Notes: generated by a model from the letters alone, not told the origin. 64,000 nt of DNA from Planctomycetota bacterium (GCA_020851795.1 JADZCA010000056.1:103536-167535), one strand, 5' to 3'; shown: positions 1-9,547, counted from the first letter of the stretch. A program made the numbers and translations.

Positions 1-2
1 CC

Positions 3-2453
3 CCGCGGCCGGCGCCGGTCCCGCGCGTCGAGCCGGGGCCCGACCTCGGCTCGATCGTCGGCGCCGACCCCGCCGACGAGGTCGAGCGCATCGGGCGCGA
101 GGTGCTGCGCCTGCGCCGCGAGGAGCCGTCGGTCGTCGGCGCGTTCCGCGACGTCGGCATCGTCGTGCGTCGGGCCGACGCGTTCGGGCCCGCGGCCCGG
201 CGCACCCTCGAGGCGCTGGGCATCCCGGTGCGCGTGGTCAGCGGCGGGGCGCGGCTGACCTCGGAGCCGGTCGTGCGCGCGGTGCGGGGCCCGCTCGGGC
301 TGCTCACGCGCGACGAGGACGCGTTCGACCCGATGCTGCTGCTCGACTACCTCCGCTGGCGCGCGCTCGCCTCGGGGGCGCCGCTCGCGGTCGGCGACGT
401 GGACGCGCTCGACATCGCGTGGCGCCGCGAGCGCATGCCCGCCACGTGGGACGACGCGCGCGCCGATCTCGAGGCCCGCGGCGGCGCCGTCGCGGAGGTC
501 GCCGCCCTGCTCGACGCGCTGCGCGTGCGTGCGGCGGGCGTCGCCGACGCGTCGGTGGCGTGGTCGCTGCTCGGCGACGCGCTCGAGGCACTGCTGCCCC
601 TGCCCGGCGCCGCGGGCTTCGGGCCCGACGGGCGCCCGCTCGACCCGGCGCGCGACGCGGCGACCGCTCGGGCGCGCGGGGCCCGCGCGCGGCTCGTCGT
701 GCTCGTCCGCGAGGGAGGGGCCCTCGCGGCCCGCCTCGGCGCGGGCCCCGCACCCACCGCGGGCGGCGCGAGCGGGCCGGTCGGCGACGGGGCGGGCGCC
801 TCGCCCGAGCGCGAGGCCGCGCGCGCGCGCGCCGCCCGCGAGGACGCCGTCGGGCCCGTCGAGGCCGCGGTGGACGACCTGCTCGCGGCCGCCGACGAGG
901 AGGGGGCGGAGCCTCCCGACCGCCGGCTCGACGCCGTCGCGGTGCTCGACGTCGAGGAGGCGCGGCACTGGGAGCTGCCCGTCGTGTTCGTCGCCGGGCT
1001 CGTCGAGAAGGCGTTCCCGCTGCACCCGCGCGAGGACGTCTTCCTGCGCGACGAGGACCGCGAGGCGCTGCGCGGCCGCTGGCCCGACGACGGGCGCGCC
1101 CCGCCGTGGCGCACCGCCCGCGAGGCCGAGGACGACGAGCGGCGCTTCTTCGTCGTCGCGGCGACGCGGGCGCGGCGCCGGCTCTACCTCACGCGCAGCG
1201 CCGCCGACGAGGACGGGCGCGAGCAGGCGGCCTCGCCCTTCGTCGAGGAGGTGCACGCGGCCCTCGGGCTGGCCGAGCGCGACCCCGCGCGGCTCCTCCG
1301 CCCCGGGCCCGACGTCGGGCGCGCCTGCCCTCCCCCCGACCGCGCCCTCGCGCCGCGCGACCTCGAGCGCTTCGTCGCGCACCGGCTCGGCGCGATCGCG
1401 GTGCCGGCGGCGGAGGCCGAGCGGCGGGAGGCGGTCGCGCTGCTCGCCACCGCCGCGCCGCGCCTGACGGGGGTCCTCGCCCGCGCCGCGCGCTTCCTGC
1501 GTGCCACGGCGGACCCGGTCGCCGCGACGGCACGGCCGCGGTTCTCGCGCGCGGTCGAGGCCGTGTCGCCGTCGTCGCTCAACGACGGGGCGGCGTGCCT
1601 GCACCGGCTGTTCCTGCGCAAGGTGGTCGGCGTGCGCGAGGACGACGCGTCGTTCTCCGGGCCCTCGTTCGGCGGCCGCGAGCTCGGCACGCTCCTGCAC
1701 CAGGCGCTCGAGCACGCGACGCGCGAGCCGACCGCCTCGCCCGACGAGGTCGCGCGGGCCGTCGTGGCCGCACGCCAAGACCTCGTCCCCGACGAGGAGG
1801 CGCGGGCGTACGCGCTCGACGAGGCGACGCGCGTGGTGGCGCTGTTCCGCGAGCGCGAGGCGCGCGACGACGGCTTCGCCCCGCGCCCCGGCGACCTCGA
1901 GCTGCGCCTCGGCGACGGGACGCCCGTCCGCCTGGGCGACGGGGACGGTGCGTTCCTCCTGCGCGGCACGCTCGACCGGCTCGACACGTCGCGCGGGGCG
2001 GGCGAGCGCAAGGCCGTCGTCGTGGACTACAAGACCCGCCCGTCGGGCGCGAAGGGCGTGCGGGACGCGATGCTCGCGCTCGACGACCTCCAGCTCCCGC
2101 TCTACGCGCGGGCCGTCGAGTCGCTGCGCGGCGTGCGGGTCGTCGCCCTCGACGTCGTCGCCGCGATGTCGCGCGGGCGCGAGGTCGTGGCGAGCGCCGA
2201 GGTCGAGGACCTCGCGTGGGGCCGCAGCGAGCTGAGCAGGCCCGAGATCGTCGAGCCGAGCGCGTTCCACGAGCTGCTGCGCGGGGCCGAGCGGCGTGCC
2301 GCCGCCGTCGTCGCGGCGGCGCGCGCGGGCGACCACCGCAAGGCGCCGCGCGACGCGGCGACGTGCGAGGCGTGCGCCGTGCGCGCCGTCTGCCGGCCCG
2401 ACCTCGCGCGCCTGCGCCCGCGCGACGACGACGCCGCGGAGGGGGACGCATGA
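3..2453 (+). CDS. AddB-like exonuclease subunit, 5' end outside the window
   Basis: The reading frame is open to the left edge, so the N-terminus and any upstream Walker A motif lie outside. The visible part looks like the second half of an AddB/RexB-type subunit of a double-strand-break processing helicase-nuclease. It has a UvrD-like C-terminal segment (VVFVAGLVEKAFP, then RRFFVVAATRARRRLYLT) and a PD-(D/E)XK nuclease core (ELGTLLHQALEH, then VVVDYKTRP). A Cys in GAACLHRLF and three Cys in CEACAVRAVC near the C-terminus match the split 4Fe-4S cluster of AddB nuclease domains. The stop overlaps the start of the AddA-like gene by ATGA, so the two are translationally coupled. The family assignment is by motif; the upstream sequence would settle helicase activity. 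Confidence 0.85.
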   Translation, partial: PRPAPVPRVEPGPDLGSIVGADPADEVERIGREVLRLRREEPSVVGAFRDVGIVVRRADAFGPAARRTLEALGIPVRVVSGGARLTSEPVVRAVRGPLGLLTRDEDAFDPMLLLDYLRWRALASGAPLAVGDVDALDIAWRRERMPATWDDARADLEARGGAVAEVAALLDALRVRAAGVADASVAWSLLGDALEALLPLPGAAGFGPDGRPLDPARDAATARARGARARLVVLVREGGALAARLGAGPAPTAGGASGPVGDGAGASPEREAARARAAREDAVGPVEAAVDDLLAAADEEGAEPPDRRLDAVAVLDVEEARHWELPVVFVAGLVEKAFPLHPREDVFLRDEDREALRGRWPDDGRAPPWRTAREAEDDERRFFVVAATRARRRLYLTRSAADEDGREQAASPFVEEVHAALGLAERDPARLLRPGPDVGRACPPPDRALAPRDLERFVAHRLGAIAVPAAEAERREAVALLATAAPRLTGVLARAARFLRATADPVAATARPRFSRAVEAVSPSSLNDGAACLHRLFLRKVVGVREDDASFSGPSFGGRELGTLLHQALEHATREPTASPDEVARAVVAARQDLVPDEEARAYALDEATRVVALFREREARDDGFAPRPGDLELRLGDGTPVRLGDGDGAFLLRGTLDRLDTSRGAGERKAVVVDYKTRPSGAKGVRDAMLALDDLQLPLYARAVESLRGVRVVALDVVAAMSRGREVVASAEVEDLAWGRSELSRPEIVEPSAFHELLRGAERRAAAVVAAARAGDHRKAPRDAATCEACAVRAVCRPDLARLRPRDDDAAEGDA

Positions 2454-5400
2454 GCCGGCCCCGCCTGACCGACGAGCAGCGGGCGGCGGCCGAGCGCGGC
2501 GCCGGGGACGCGTGCGTCCTCGCGGGCGCCGGCACGGGCAAGACGACCGTGCTTACGGCGCGCTTCGAGCGCCTCGTCGCGGTGGACCGCGTGCCCGTGC
2601 GGCGCGTGGCGGCGCTCACCTTCACCGACAAGGCCGCCCACGAGATGCGCGCGCGCATCGCCGCGGCGCTCGCGTCGTCGCCCGACGCCCGCGTCGCCGC
2701 GGCCGCGCGCGACGTGGAGTTCGCGCCCATCTCGACGCTGCACGCCTTCGGCGCGCGGCTGCTCCGCGAGAACGCGCTGCTGGCCGGCGTGGACCCGGCG
2801 TTCGACCTCCTCGACGAGGTGTCGGCGACGCTGCGGCTCGAGGACGCGTGGGCCACGGTGGAGCGCCGGCTGCGCCGCGAGGGCGACGCGCGGCTCGCGG
2901 TGCTGCGCCGCGTGGCGGAGGCCGACCCCGGGCGGGTGGTGCGGGCGCTGTTCCGACGCCTGCGCGGGCTGGGCGTCTCGCCGCGGCAGGCTCGTGTCCG
3001 CCCGCCCGAGACGGACTTCCGCACGGCGCTCGCCGACCTGACGCGGGCGCTCGAGGACTACGACGCCGCGACGGCCGCGCTGCCCGGGCCGCTCGCCCAG
3101 CAGGCCGCGCACAAGCGCGCGCGGTTCCCGACCCCCGAGCAGGTCGCCGTCGGCGGGTTCCGCGGCGCGCGCCCGGTGCTGCGCTTCCTCGCCGAGCAGG
3201 TGCGCGGCGTCGGCTACCACTTCGTGGACCGCAAGGCCGTCGCCGAGCGCAAGGCGCTCGTGGAGGCCTACCAGACCGTCGCGCGCGCGGCGCTCGACGA
3301 CGTCGTGGCCGCCGAGGTCGAGCCGCCGGTCGCCGACCTCCTCGGGCTGCTCGACGACGCGTACACCGAGGCGAAGGCGGCGCGCGGCCTGCTCGACTTC
3401 GAGGACCTCGAGCACCGCACGCTCGCCCTGCTCGACCGTCTCGAGGCGCGCGGGCGTCCGCTCCCCGGCCGGCCCGAGCGGCTGCTGGTGGACGAGTACC
3501 AGGACGTCAACCCGGTGCAGGCGAACGTGCTCGAGCGCCTGCGGCGCTCGGCCGCCGGGCCCCGCGTGGACCAGTTCGCCGTCGGCGACCCGAAGCAGTC
3601 GATCTACCGCTTCCGCCGCGCCGACGTCGCCGTGATGCAGCGCGAGTGGGCGTCCGTGGGCGAGCCGGGGCGGGCGCGCCTGTCGGAGTCGTTCCGCAGC
3701 CGGCCCGAGGTCGTCGCGTTCTGCAACGCCGTGTTCGGCCGCCTGTTCCGCGACGGCGCCGCGGGGACGGCCTTCGAGCCGCTCGTGGCGCGGGGCACCT
3801 TCCACCCGGCGCCGGTCGAGCCGCCCGAGCTGCTCGTCGTGGACGGCGCGCACGCGGGGGGCGACCTCGCGCTCGCCGAGGCGCGCGCGGTGGTGGCCCG
3901 CATCCGGGCGTGGGTGGACGGCGGGGCGCTGCGCACGAAGGTCGAGCGCGGGCCCGACGGCGCCCCGACGGGCGCGCCGCGGCCGCTGCGCTGGGGCGAC
4001 GTCGCCGTGCTGCTGCGGTCGCGGGGGCGCGTCAAGGTGCTCGAGCGGGCGCTGGTCGAGGCGGGCGTCCCGTTCCAGGTCGGGCGCGGGCGCGGCTTCT
4101 ACCAGGCGCAGGAGATCGAGGACCTGCTGACGCTGCTGCGCGTCGTCCACGACCCGCTCGACGAGGCCGCCGTGGCCGCGTGGCTGACGAGCCCCGCCGT
4201 CGGCGCCACCGACGCCGACCTCCTCGAGACGTTCCGCCCCGGGCACGCGGCGTTCGACCTCGCCCGCGAGCGCGAGGCGACCCGCGCCGCGGCCCTGCAC
4301 GTGGACGCGCTGCGCACGCTGGCGGCGCGCGGGTCGCTCGAGGCGGTCGTGCGCGCGGCGGTGGACGCGGCGGACGCGGTCGAGACGTCGCTGCTGCAGA
4401 CGGGCGGCGAGCGGCGCGCGCGCAACCTGCGCAAGGCCGTGGCGATCGCGCGTCGCCTCGACGACGACGGCCGCCACGGGCTGCTGGACTTCCTGCGGGT
4501 GCTCACCGACCTGCGCGACCGCCGCATCGACGAGGCCGAGGCGGCGACCGCCGGTGGGGACGACGCGGTCTCGGTGCTGACGGTGCACGCCGCCAAGGGG
4601 CTCGAGTGGCCGTGCGTGATCCTCGCCGACACGAGCCGTCGCGGCGGCGGGGGCGACCGCTCGCCGCCGTTCCACGTGGACGACCGCGGCCGCGTCGCGT
4701 GGCGGGTCCGCGACCCCGTCGAGGGGACCTTCCACGCGACCGGCGCGTACGAGGGGGCCGCCGCGCAGGAGAAGGCCGCCGAGGCGCAGGAGGCGCTGCG
4801 CCTGCTCTACGTCGCGCTCACGCGCGCGGAGGAGCGGCTCGTGGTCACCGCGGCCGTCGAGGGGGCCAAGAAGGACGGCGGCCCGTCGCGCATCGAGGGG
4901 TTCGCCAAGGCGCTGTGGCCCGTGCTCGACGCGCCGTTCCGCCTCGGCGTGCACGACGTGGAGGTGGACGGCGCGGCCGCGCGCGTGACGGTGGTGGCGC
5001 CGACCGAGGGCGGGACGGGGCCGGCCCCGACGGCCGCGTGGTTCGCGCGGGCCGGGGCCGCGGGGCGGCCCGCCGAGGTGGCGCCGCCCACCGAAGCCGA
5101 GCTCTCCGTCGCGCGCGCGCGCTGGGCCGCGGCCTCGGCGCCGGTCCCCTCGCTGGGGCGCACGCCCTTCGTGGCCTCGATCTCCGAGCTGCTCGCGTTC
5201 GCGCGGTCGCCGGCCGCCTACTACGCCGAGCGCCTCGTGGGGGAGGACGTCGCGGCGCCGCCGGTGGCGCGGCCGCGCGAGGCCGACGACCCTTCGGCGG
5301 GGGCGGAGGGCGGTCCCGACCTCGCCGTGGCGGAGGCCGCGCGCGCCGACCGCTGGGACGAGGCGCACGAGGTCGTGGGCGGCGTCGACCGCACGGCGCT

Positions 5401-6025
5401 GGGCCGCGCGGTGCACCTCGCGCTCGAGCGGTGGACGCCGGGCGACCACGACCTCGTCGCGCTCGCGCGCGCGGCGCTCGCCGAGGAGCTCCCCGACGGC
5501 GGGCGCGAGGCGGAGGCGCTCGCGGTCGCGATGCTGTCGCGCTTCGTCGCGTCGCCCGCGGCCCGGGCCGTCGAGGCCGCGCTCGCCGCGGGCCGCGAGG
5601 TCCGGCGCGAGGCGGCGTTCCACGCGCGCATCCGCTTCCCCGACGGGCAGCCCGTGGCCGGCTTCCCCGCGCTGCTGCTCAAGGGGACCGTGGACCTCTG
5701 GGTGGCCGACGACGGCGGGGCGCTCACGCTCTACGACCACAAGACGAACGCGCCGGGCCGCCACCTGCCCGACGTGGCCTCGGTCGTCGCGCGCTACGAG
5801 ACGCAGCTGCGGCTGTACGCCCTCGCCGCCGAGCGGCTCGTCGAGCGCGACGTCGCCGGCGCCTCGCTGCTGCTCCTCGACCCGGCGTGGGGCGCGCAGG
5901 GCGCGCCGGTGGCGGTCCCCGTGGACGTGTCGGGACCGGCGCTGGCGAAGACGCGGGCCCTGTGCCGCGCGTTCGCGGTCGCCTGCCTCGAGGACCGCTG
6001 GCCGCAGCGGTGGGAGTCGCTCTGA
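2450..6025 (+). CDS. AddA-like UvrD/Rep helicase with C-terminal nuclease domain
   Basis: An SF1A helicase of 1,191 aa that would unwind DNA ends for recombinational repair together with the preceding subunit. Walker A is AGAGTGKTT at about residues 25-33. The DEYQD Walker B box is near 347. VGDPKQSIYRFRRAD, SFRSRPEVVAFCN, VHAAKGLEWP (about 710) and YVALTRAEERL (about 787) are the later helicase motifs. The C-terminal 200 residues carry a RecB-family nuclease signature, with GRAVHLALERW followed by YDHKTN near 1098 and YETQLRLYALAAERL. The start ATG overlaps the upstream stop by 4 nt. Length is typical of AddA. It converges on the LOG gene after a 42-nt gap. Confidence 0.92.
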   Translation: MSRPRLTDEQRAAAERGAGDACVLAGAGTGKTTVLTARFERLVAVDRVPVRRVAALTFTDKAAHEMRARIAAALASSPDARVAAAARDVEFAPISTLHAFGARLLRENALLAGVDPAFDLLDEVSATLRLEDAWATVERRLRREGDARLAVLRRVAEADPGRVVRALFRRLRGLGVSPRQARVRPPETDFRTALADLTRALEDYDAATAALPGPLAQQAAHKRARFPTPEQVAVGGFRGARPVLRFLAEQVRGVGYHFVDRKAVAERKALVEAYQTVARAALDDVVAAEVEPPVADLLGLLDDAYTEAKAARGLLDFEDLEHRTLALLDRLEARGRPLPGRPERLLVDEYQDVNPVQANVLERLRRSAAGPRVDQFAVGDPKQSIYRFRRADVAVMQREWASVGEPGRARLSESFRSRPEVVAFCNAVFGRLFRDGAAGTAFEPLVARGTFHPAPVEPPELLVVDGAHAGGDLALAEARAVVARIRAWVDGGALRTKVERGPDGAPTGAPRPLRWGDVAVLLRSRGRVKVLERALVEAGVPFQVGRGRGFYQAQEIEDLLTLLRVVHDPLDEAAVAAWLTSPAVGATDADLLETFRPGHAAFDLAREREATRAAALHVDALRTLAARGSLEAVVRAAVDAADAVETSLLQTGGERRARNLRKAVAIARRLDDDGRHGLLDFLRVLTDLRDRRIDEAEAATAGGDDAVSVLTVHAAKGLEWPCVILADTSRRGGGGDRSPPFHVDDRGRVAWRVRDPVEGTFHATGAYEGAAAQEKAAEAQEALRLLYVALTRAEERLVVTAAVEGAKKDGGPSRIEGFAKALWPVLDAPFRLGVHDVEVDGAAARVTVVAPTEGGTGPAPTAAWFARAGAAGRPAEVAPPTEAELSVARARWAAASAPVPSLGRTPFVASISELLAFARSPAAYYAERLVGEDVAAPPVARPREADDPSAGAEGGPDLAVAEAARADRWDEAHEVVGGVDRTALGRAVHLALERWTPGDHDLVALARAALAEELPDGGREAEALAVAMLSRFVASPAARAVEAALAAGREVRREAAFHARIRFPDGQPVAGFPALLLKGTVDLWVADDGGALTLYDHKTNAPGRHLPDVASVVARYETQLRLYALAAERLVERDVAGASLLLLDPAWGAQGAPVAVPVDVSGPALAKTRALCRAFAVACLEDRWPQRWESL

Positions 6026-6067
6026 GCGTCGGCCGGGGGCCCGCGCAGGGCGCCGCCGCGGGGCGGG

Positions 6068-6850
6068 TCACTCGCCGAGGAACCACTTCCGCTTCGGTCG
6101 CTTGCCGTACGTGAGCCCGAAGTCGGACAGCGCGACCTCGCGGACCCGGGCCACGGCGACCGCGGGGTCGTCGGTGACGAGGAGACGGTCGCGGTCCTGC
6201 GGCGAGATCGTGCCCTCGCGCACCATGTCGTCGAAGAAGCGCAGCAGCGGCGCCCAGTAGGAACGGCCCATCAGCACGACCGGGAAGTCGGCGACCTTGT
6301 CGGTCTGGATCAGCGTCGCGATCTCGAAGAGCTCGTCGAGCGTGCCGAACCCGCCCGGGAGCACGACGAAGGCGTACGAGTACTTCGCGAGCATCACCTT
6401 GCGGACGTAGAAGTGGCGGAACGTGACCACCTGGTCGAGGTACCGGTTCGCGTCCTGCTCCTGCGGCAGCAGGATGTTGCACCCGACGCTGCGTCCGCCG
6501 GCTTCCTTCGCGCCGCGGTTGGCCGCCTCCATGATCCCGGGCCCACCGCCCGTCATCACCGTGAAGCCGGCGTCGGCGAGGCGCGCCCCGACCTGCCGCC
6601 CGAGCGCGTACCACGGGTGGTCCTCGCGGAACCGCGCGGACCCGAACACCGTGACGCACGGCCCGACGAAGTGGAGCGCGCGGAAGCCGCGGACGAACTC
6701 GAAGCAGATCCGCACGGCGCGCACGAGCTCGGAGAAGCGGCTCTGCGGGCCGCGGAGCAGCTCGACCTCGGGGTCGCGCGACCGCGGCGGCTCCGGCGGC
6801 GGCGCCGTGGCGGGGTCCGGCGGCGGCGCGGACGGGACGACGGGGTCCAT
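6068..6850 (-). CDS. LOG-family (TIGR00730) phosphoribohydrolase
   Basis: A 260-aa Rossmann-fold protein of the LOG family, formerly annotated as lysine decarboxylase-like. Known members hydrolyse nucleoside 5'-monophosphates such as cytokinin riboside phosphates or AMP to base and ribose 5-phosphate. The signature motifs are present: GGGPGIMEAANRGA in the middle and PGGFGTLDELFE further on. The first 35 residues are Pro/acid-rich and probably disordered. The ATG start sits 6 nt after a TAGGGT -10 hexamer, so the mRNA is probably leaderless. It is divergent from the SDR gene. The physiological substrate cannot be read from the sequence. Confidence 0.9.
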   Translation of the reverse strand: MDPVVPSAPPPDPATAPPPEPPRSRDPEVELLRGPQSRFSELVRAVRICFEFVRGFRALHFVGPCVTVFGSARFREDHPWYALGRQVGARLADAGFTVMTGGGPGIMEAANRGAKEAGGRSVGCNILLPQEQDANRYLDQVVTFRHFYVRKVMLAKYSYAFVVLPGGFGTLDELFEIATLIQTDKVADFPVVLMGRSYWAPLLRFFDDMVREGTISPQDRDRLLVTDDPAVAVARVREVALSDFGLTYGKRPKRKWFLGE

Positions 6851-6856
6851 CCGCTC

Positions 6857-6862
6857 ACCCTA
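6857..6862 (-). promoter_or_regulatory. -10 element (TAGGGT) of the LOG gene
   Basis: TAGGGT on the minus strand ends 6 nt before the ATG at 6850, the spacing expected if transcription starts at or next to the start codon. No -35 box is recognisable. Confidence 0.5.
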
Positions 6863-6934
6863 TCGCGTCCGACGTCGAGGGCGGAGCGCGCGACGGACGG
6901 GCGTCCCTCCGCCCCGGTCCGCCGGTCGGTCGGG

Positions 6935-6940
6935 TAGGCT
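6935..6940 (+). promoter_or_regulatory. -10 element (TAGGCT) of the SDR gene
   Basis: GGTAGGCT precedes the SDR gene in the divergent LOG/SDR spacer. The same hexamer occurs before the UDP-GlcNAc epimerase gene. The predicted start of transcription is about 12 nt upstream of the proposed CTG codon. Confidence 0.45.
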
Positions 6941-6959
6941 GCCTCGCCGGAGCCCCACC

Positions 6960-7775
6960 CTGCCCCGAACGTCTCCCTTCTCCGGCGCGCGGGCCCTCGT
7001 GACGGGGGCGTCTTCGGGGATCGGGGCGGCCCTCGCGCGCGCGCTGGCCCGCGACGGCGCCGCGCTCGCGCTCTCGGCGCGCCGCGCCGACCGGCTCGAC
7101 GCGCTCGCCGCGGAGTGCCGCGCGCTCGGCGCCCCGGCGGCCCACGTCGTCGCCGACGACCTCGGCGACGTCGCGGGCCCCGCCCGCGTCGCGGCGGCCG
7201 CGGTCGCCCTCCTCGGGGGCGTGGACGTGCTCGTCAACAACGCGGGTTTCGGCGTGCCGGGGCTGTCGGAGCGGATGCCGCTCGACCGTGCGCTCGCGAT
7301 GGTGGACGTCAACGTGCGCGCCCCGCTCGTGCTGACGCGCACGCTGCTGCCGGCGATGGTCGAGCGCCGTCGCGGGTGGGTGCTGCAGGTCGCCTCGGTG
7401 GCGGGGCTCGCGCCGTCGCCCTACCACGCGGCCTACGCGGGCACGAAGGCGTTCCTCGCCAACTGGGCCGAGTCGATGCACGAAGAGCTGCGCGGGCGCG
7501 GCGTCGTCGTGACGGCGCTGTGCCCCGGCGTGACCGACACCGAGTTCTTCGACGCGGCCGGCTACCCGAAGAGCGGCTTCCTCGCGCGCCGCATGTCGTC
7601 GGAGAAGGTCGCGCGCGTGGGCCTCGCCGCGCTGGCGAAGGGGCGCGCGCGCGCCGTGCCCGGCCTGCTCAACAAGCTCCTCGTGGTCGTCGGCACGCGG
7701 CTGGCGCCGCGCGGGCTCACGCGGCGGGTCGCGGGCCGCCTCATGCGCGGCCGCCCCGCGCCGCGCGCGCGCTGA
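6960..7775 (+). CDS. SDR-family oxidoreductase, probable CTG start
   Basis: A short-chain dehydrogenase/reductase of 271 aa that should act in the cytoplasm with NAD(P)H. The cofactor motif is TGASSGIG near residue 14, followed by NNAG in the middle and the catalytic Ser...YxxxK (ASVAGLAPSPYHAAYAGTK). The C-terminal PGVTDTEFF segment is typical of the DltE/YqjQ-like SDR subgroup. No ATG, GTG or TTG lies in frame before the first beta strand. A CTG at 6960 preceded by GGAG with a 7-nt spacer is the best start; an upstream CTG at 6939 is possible. The substrate is unknown. Confidence 0.82.
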   Translation: MPRTSPFSGARALVTGASSGIGAALARALARDGAALALSARRADRLDALAAECRALGAPAAHVVADDLGDVAGPARVAAAAVALLGGVDVLVNNAGFGVPGLSERMPLDRALAMVDVNVRAPLVLTRTLLPAMVERRRGWVLQVASVAGLAPSPYHAAYAGTKAFLANWAESMHEELRGRGVVVTALCPGVTDTEFFDAAGYPKSGFLARRMSSEKVARVGLAALAKGRARAVPGLLNKLLVVVGTRLAPRGLTRRVAGRLMRGRPAPRAR

Positions 7776-7798
7776 GCCGACGCGCCCCGGGGGCGGCG

Positions 7799-8125
7799 TT
7801 GGCGCCGCTGCGCTTCGGCCTCGCGTACGCGGTCGCCACCAAGGGCGTCCGCCACGTCGCCGTCGTCGCGCACCGCGGCTGCAGGGCGACGGGACTGTCG
7901 GACCGGCGCACGGAGGTCGTCGCCGGGCTGCGCCGCGCGGGGGTGGACGCGATCGTGGCGTCGGCGCTCTTCGACGACGACGCCGAGCTCTACGCGATCG
8001 ACGACCCCGTCGGCGCCGCGCTCTCGACGGTGGAGCGGGTCGAGCACGTGTTCCCGCGCGTGCGCGCCGCGGCGTTCCTCTTCGACCTCGAGCACGACGG
8101 CCTGCTCTCGCTCGTCGAGCGTTGA
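7799..8125 (+). CDS. Small conserved-looking protein of unknown function
   Basis: A 108-aa ORF 23 nt after the SDR stop, starting at TTG with a G-rich stretch just upstream. Codon usage has the strong G/C third-position bias of neighbouring genes. The AVVAHRGCRATGLSD segment faintly recalls the HxxC zinc site of beta-carbonic anhydrases, but the protein is far too short for an enzyme of that family and other ligands are missing. The C-terminal half (VERVEHVFPRVRAAAFLFD) is compact alpha/beta in character. It is probably co-transcribed with the SDR gene. No function is proposed. Confidence 0.5.
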   Translation: MAPLRFGLAYAVATKGVRHVAVVAHRGCRATGLSDRRTEVVAGLRRAGVDAIVASALFDDDAELYAIDDPVGAALSTVERVEHVFPRVRAAAFLFDLEHDGLLSLVER

Positions 8126-8141
8126 GCCAGGTGGGCGGAGT

Positions 8142-8182
8142 CAGGAACGTTGTTTTCACGCAACGTGAAAACAACGTTCCTG
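8142..8182. terminator. Perfect 19-bp palindrome between convergent genes (family B)
   Basis: CAGGAACGTTGTTTTCACG, a CAA loop, then its exact reverse complement. It lies between the end of the small ORF (8125) and the end of hisS (8237), where a bidirectional terminator is expected. A close relative occurs at 55650-55700, also between convergent genes. Just to its right the 15-bp CCTGGCTCCGCGGAC is repeated at 8179 and 8199. Confidence 0.7.
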
Positions 8183-8236
8183 GCTCCGCGGACCTCGTCC
8201 TGGCTCCGCGGACGCGGGCCCGACGCGCGAGATCCT

Positions 8237-9547
8237 CTAGCCTCTCCGGGAGAGCTCGTCCACGGCGCGGGCCGCGTCGGGGGCGTCGAACGCGGCGCTC
8301 GCGCGCAGGTCCTTGCCGTGCACGGCGCCGCTCGCGTCCACGGTGAGCGCGAAGCGCAGGCCCTTGCGGTCGGCGAACTTCATCTGCGTCGCGTGCTTGC
8401 GCGGCTCGGGGTACACCTCGACCGCGAAGCCCGCACGCCGCACGGCCGAGGCGAGCGCGAACGCGGCCGACGCGTCGCCCTGCTCGGGGTGGGTCACGAG
8501 GACCCCGCGTCCCGTCGCCGCGGCGGCGACCCGCCCCTGCTCGACGAGCGCCTCGAGCAGGCGCGAGAGGCCGACGCTGCACCCGACGCCGGGCAGCTTC
8601 GTGTTCGTGTACAGGCTCGCGAGGTCGTCGTAGCGCCCGCCGCCGCCCATGCTCCCGAAGCCGGTGGCCGAGGGCAGCGCCGCCTCGAAGACGACGCCGG
8701 TGTAGTAGTCGAGGCCCCGCGTGATCGCGGGGTCCACGCGCAGGCGCGCCGGGTCCACGCCGGCGCTGCGCACCAGCGCGAGGGTCGTGCGCAGGCCGGC
8801 GATGCCGTCGCGGCCCTTCTCGGAGCCGCCGACCAATGCCTCCATGCGGGCGAGCGTCTCCGCGTCGTCGCGCCCCGCGCAGCCGGCGAACTCGAGCGCC
8901 TTCGCGACCGCCCCGTCGGGGACGCCGGCCGCGGCGAGCTCGGTGCGCACGCCCTCGGGCCCGACCTTGTCGAGCTTGTCCACCGCACGCAGCACCGTCG
9001 CCGCGCGGTCGGGGACGCCCGCCGCCTCGAGCAGCCCGTTGAGGACGCGGCGGTCGTTGACGCGGATCACGAAGCCGTCCACCTCGAGCGCCCCGAAGAC
9101 GCCCGCGTACATCGTCAGGATCTCGGCGTCCGCCGACGGGCCCACGGCGCCGATCAGGTCGGCGTCGCACTGGTAGAACTCGCGGAAGCGCCCCTTCTGC
9201 GGGCGCTCGCCGCGCCAGACCGGGCCGATGTGGTAGCGGCGGAAGGGGAACGCGAGGTCGGCCTGGTGCTCGGCGACGAAGCGGGCCAGCGGCACCGTGA
9301 GGTCGAAGCGCATCGCGACGCGGCGCCCGCCTTGGTCCTCGAAGGCGAACATCTGCTTGTCGCTCTCGTCGCCGCCCTTGCCGCGCAGGACCTCCTCGTA
9401 CTCGAGCGCGGGCGTGTCGATGGGGGCGTAGCCGAACGACTCGAAGACCCCCTCGATCGTGCGGAACATGCGGTTGCGCGCCGACGCCTCGACGGGCATC
9501 GTGTCGCGGAACCCCTTCAGCGTCCTCGGTTCGATCTTCCCGCTCAT
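8237..9547 (-). CDS. hisS: Histidyl-tRNA synthetase
   Basis: A class II aminoacyl-tRNA synthetase of 436 aa that charges tRNA-His. Diagnostic features are LKGFRD near the N-terminus, the motif 2 region RFDLTVPLARF and YHIGPVWRGERPQKGRFREF, and the HisRS-specific RGLDYYTG and MGGGGRYDDL. A C-terminal anticodon-binding domain follows (VEVYPEPRKHATQMKFAD). The ATG overlaps the hutH stop (ATGA), so hisS is the second gene of a hutH-hisS operon. Length is normal and no key motif is missing. Confidence 0.96.
   Translation of the reverse strand: MSGKIEPRTLKGFRDTMPVEASARNRMFRTIEGVFESFGYAPIDTPALEYEEVLRGKGGDESDKQMFAFEDQGGRRVAMRFDLTVPLARFVAEHQADLAFPFRRYHIGPVWRGERPQKGRFREFYQCDADLIGAVGPSADAEILTMYAGVFGALEVDGFVIRVNDRRVLNGLLEAAGVPDRAATVLRAVDKLDKVGPEGVRTELAAAGVPDGAVAKALEFAGCAGRDDAETLARMEALVGGSEKGRDGIAGLRTTLALVRSAGVDPARLRVDPAITRGLDYYTGVVFEAALPSATGFGSMGGGGRYDDLASLYTNTKLPGVGCSVGLSRLLEALVEQGRVAAAATGRGVLVTHPEQGDASAAFALASAVRRAGFAVEVYPEPRKHATQMKFADRKGLRFALTVDASGAVHGKDLRASAAFDAPDAARAVDELSRRG

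Noticed and set aside
2102..5764. A 1,220-codon open frame antisense to the AddA-like gene
   Set aside because: At this GC content antisense frames stay open. It lacks domain motifs and wrong-strand third-position bias is evident, while the sense gene has all helicase motifs.
7799..8125. Calling the small ORF a carbonic anhydrase
   Set aside because: Only an HxxC-like pair is seen in 108 residues; the remaining zinc ligands and domain length are missing.
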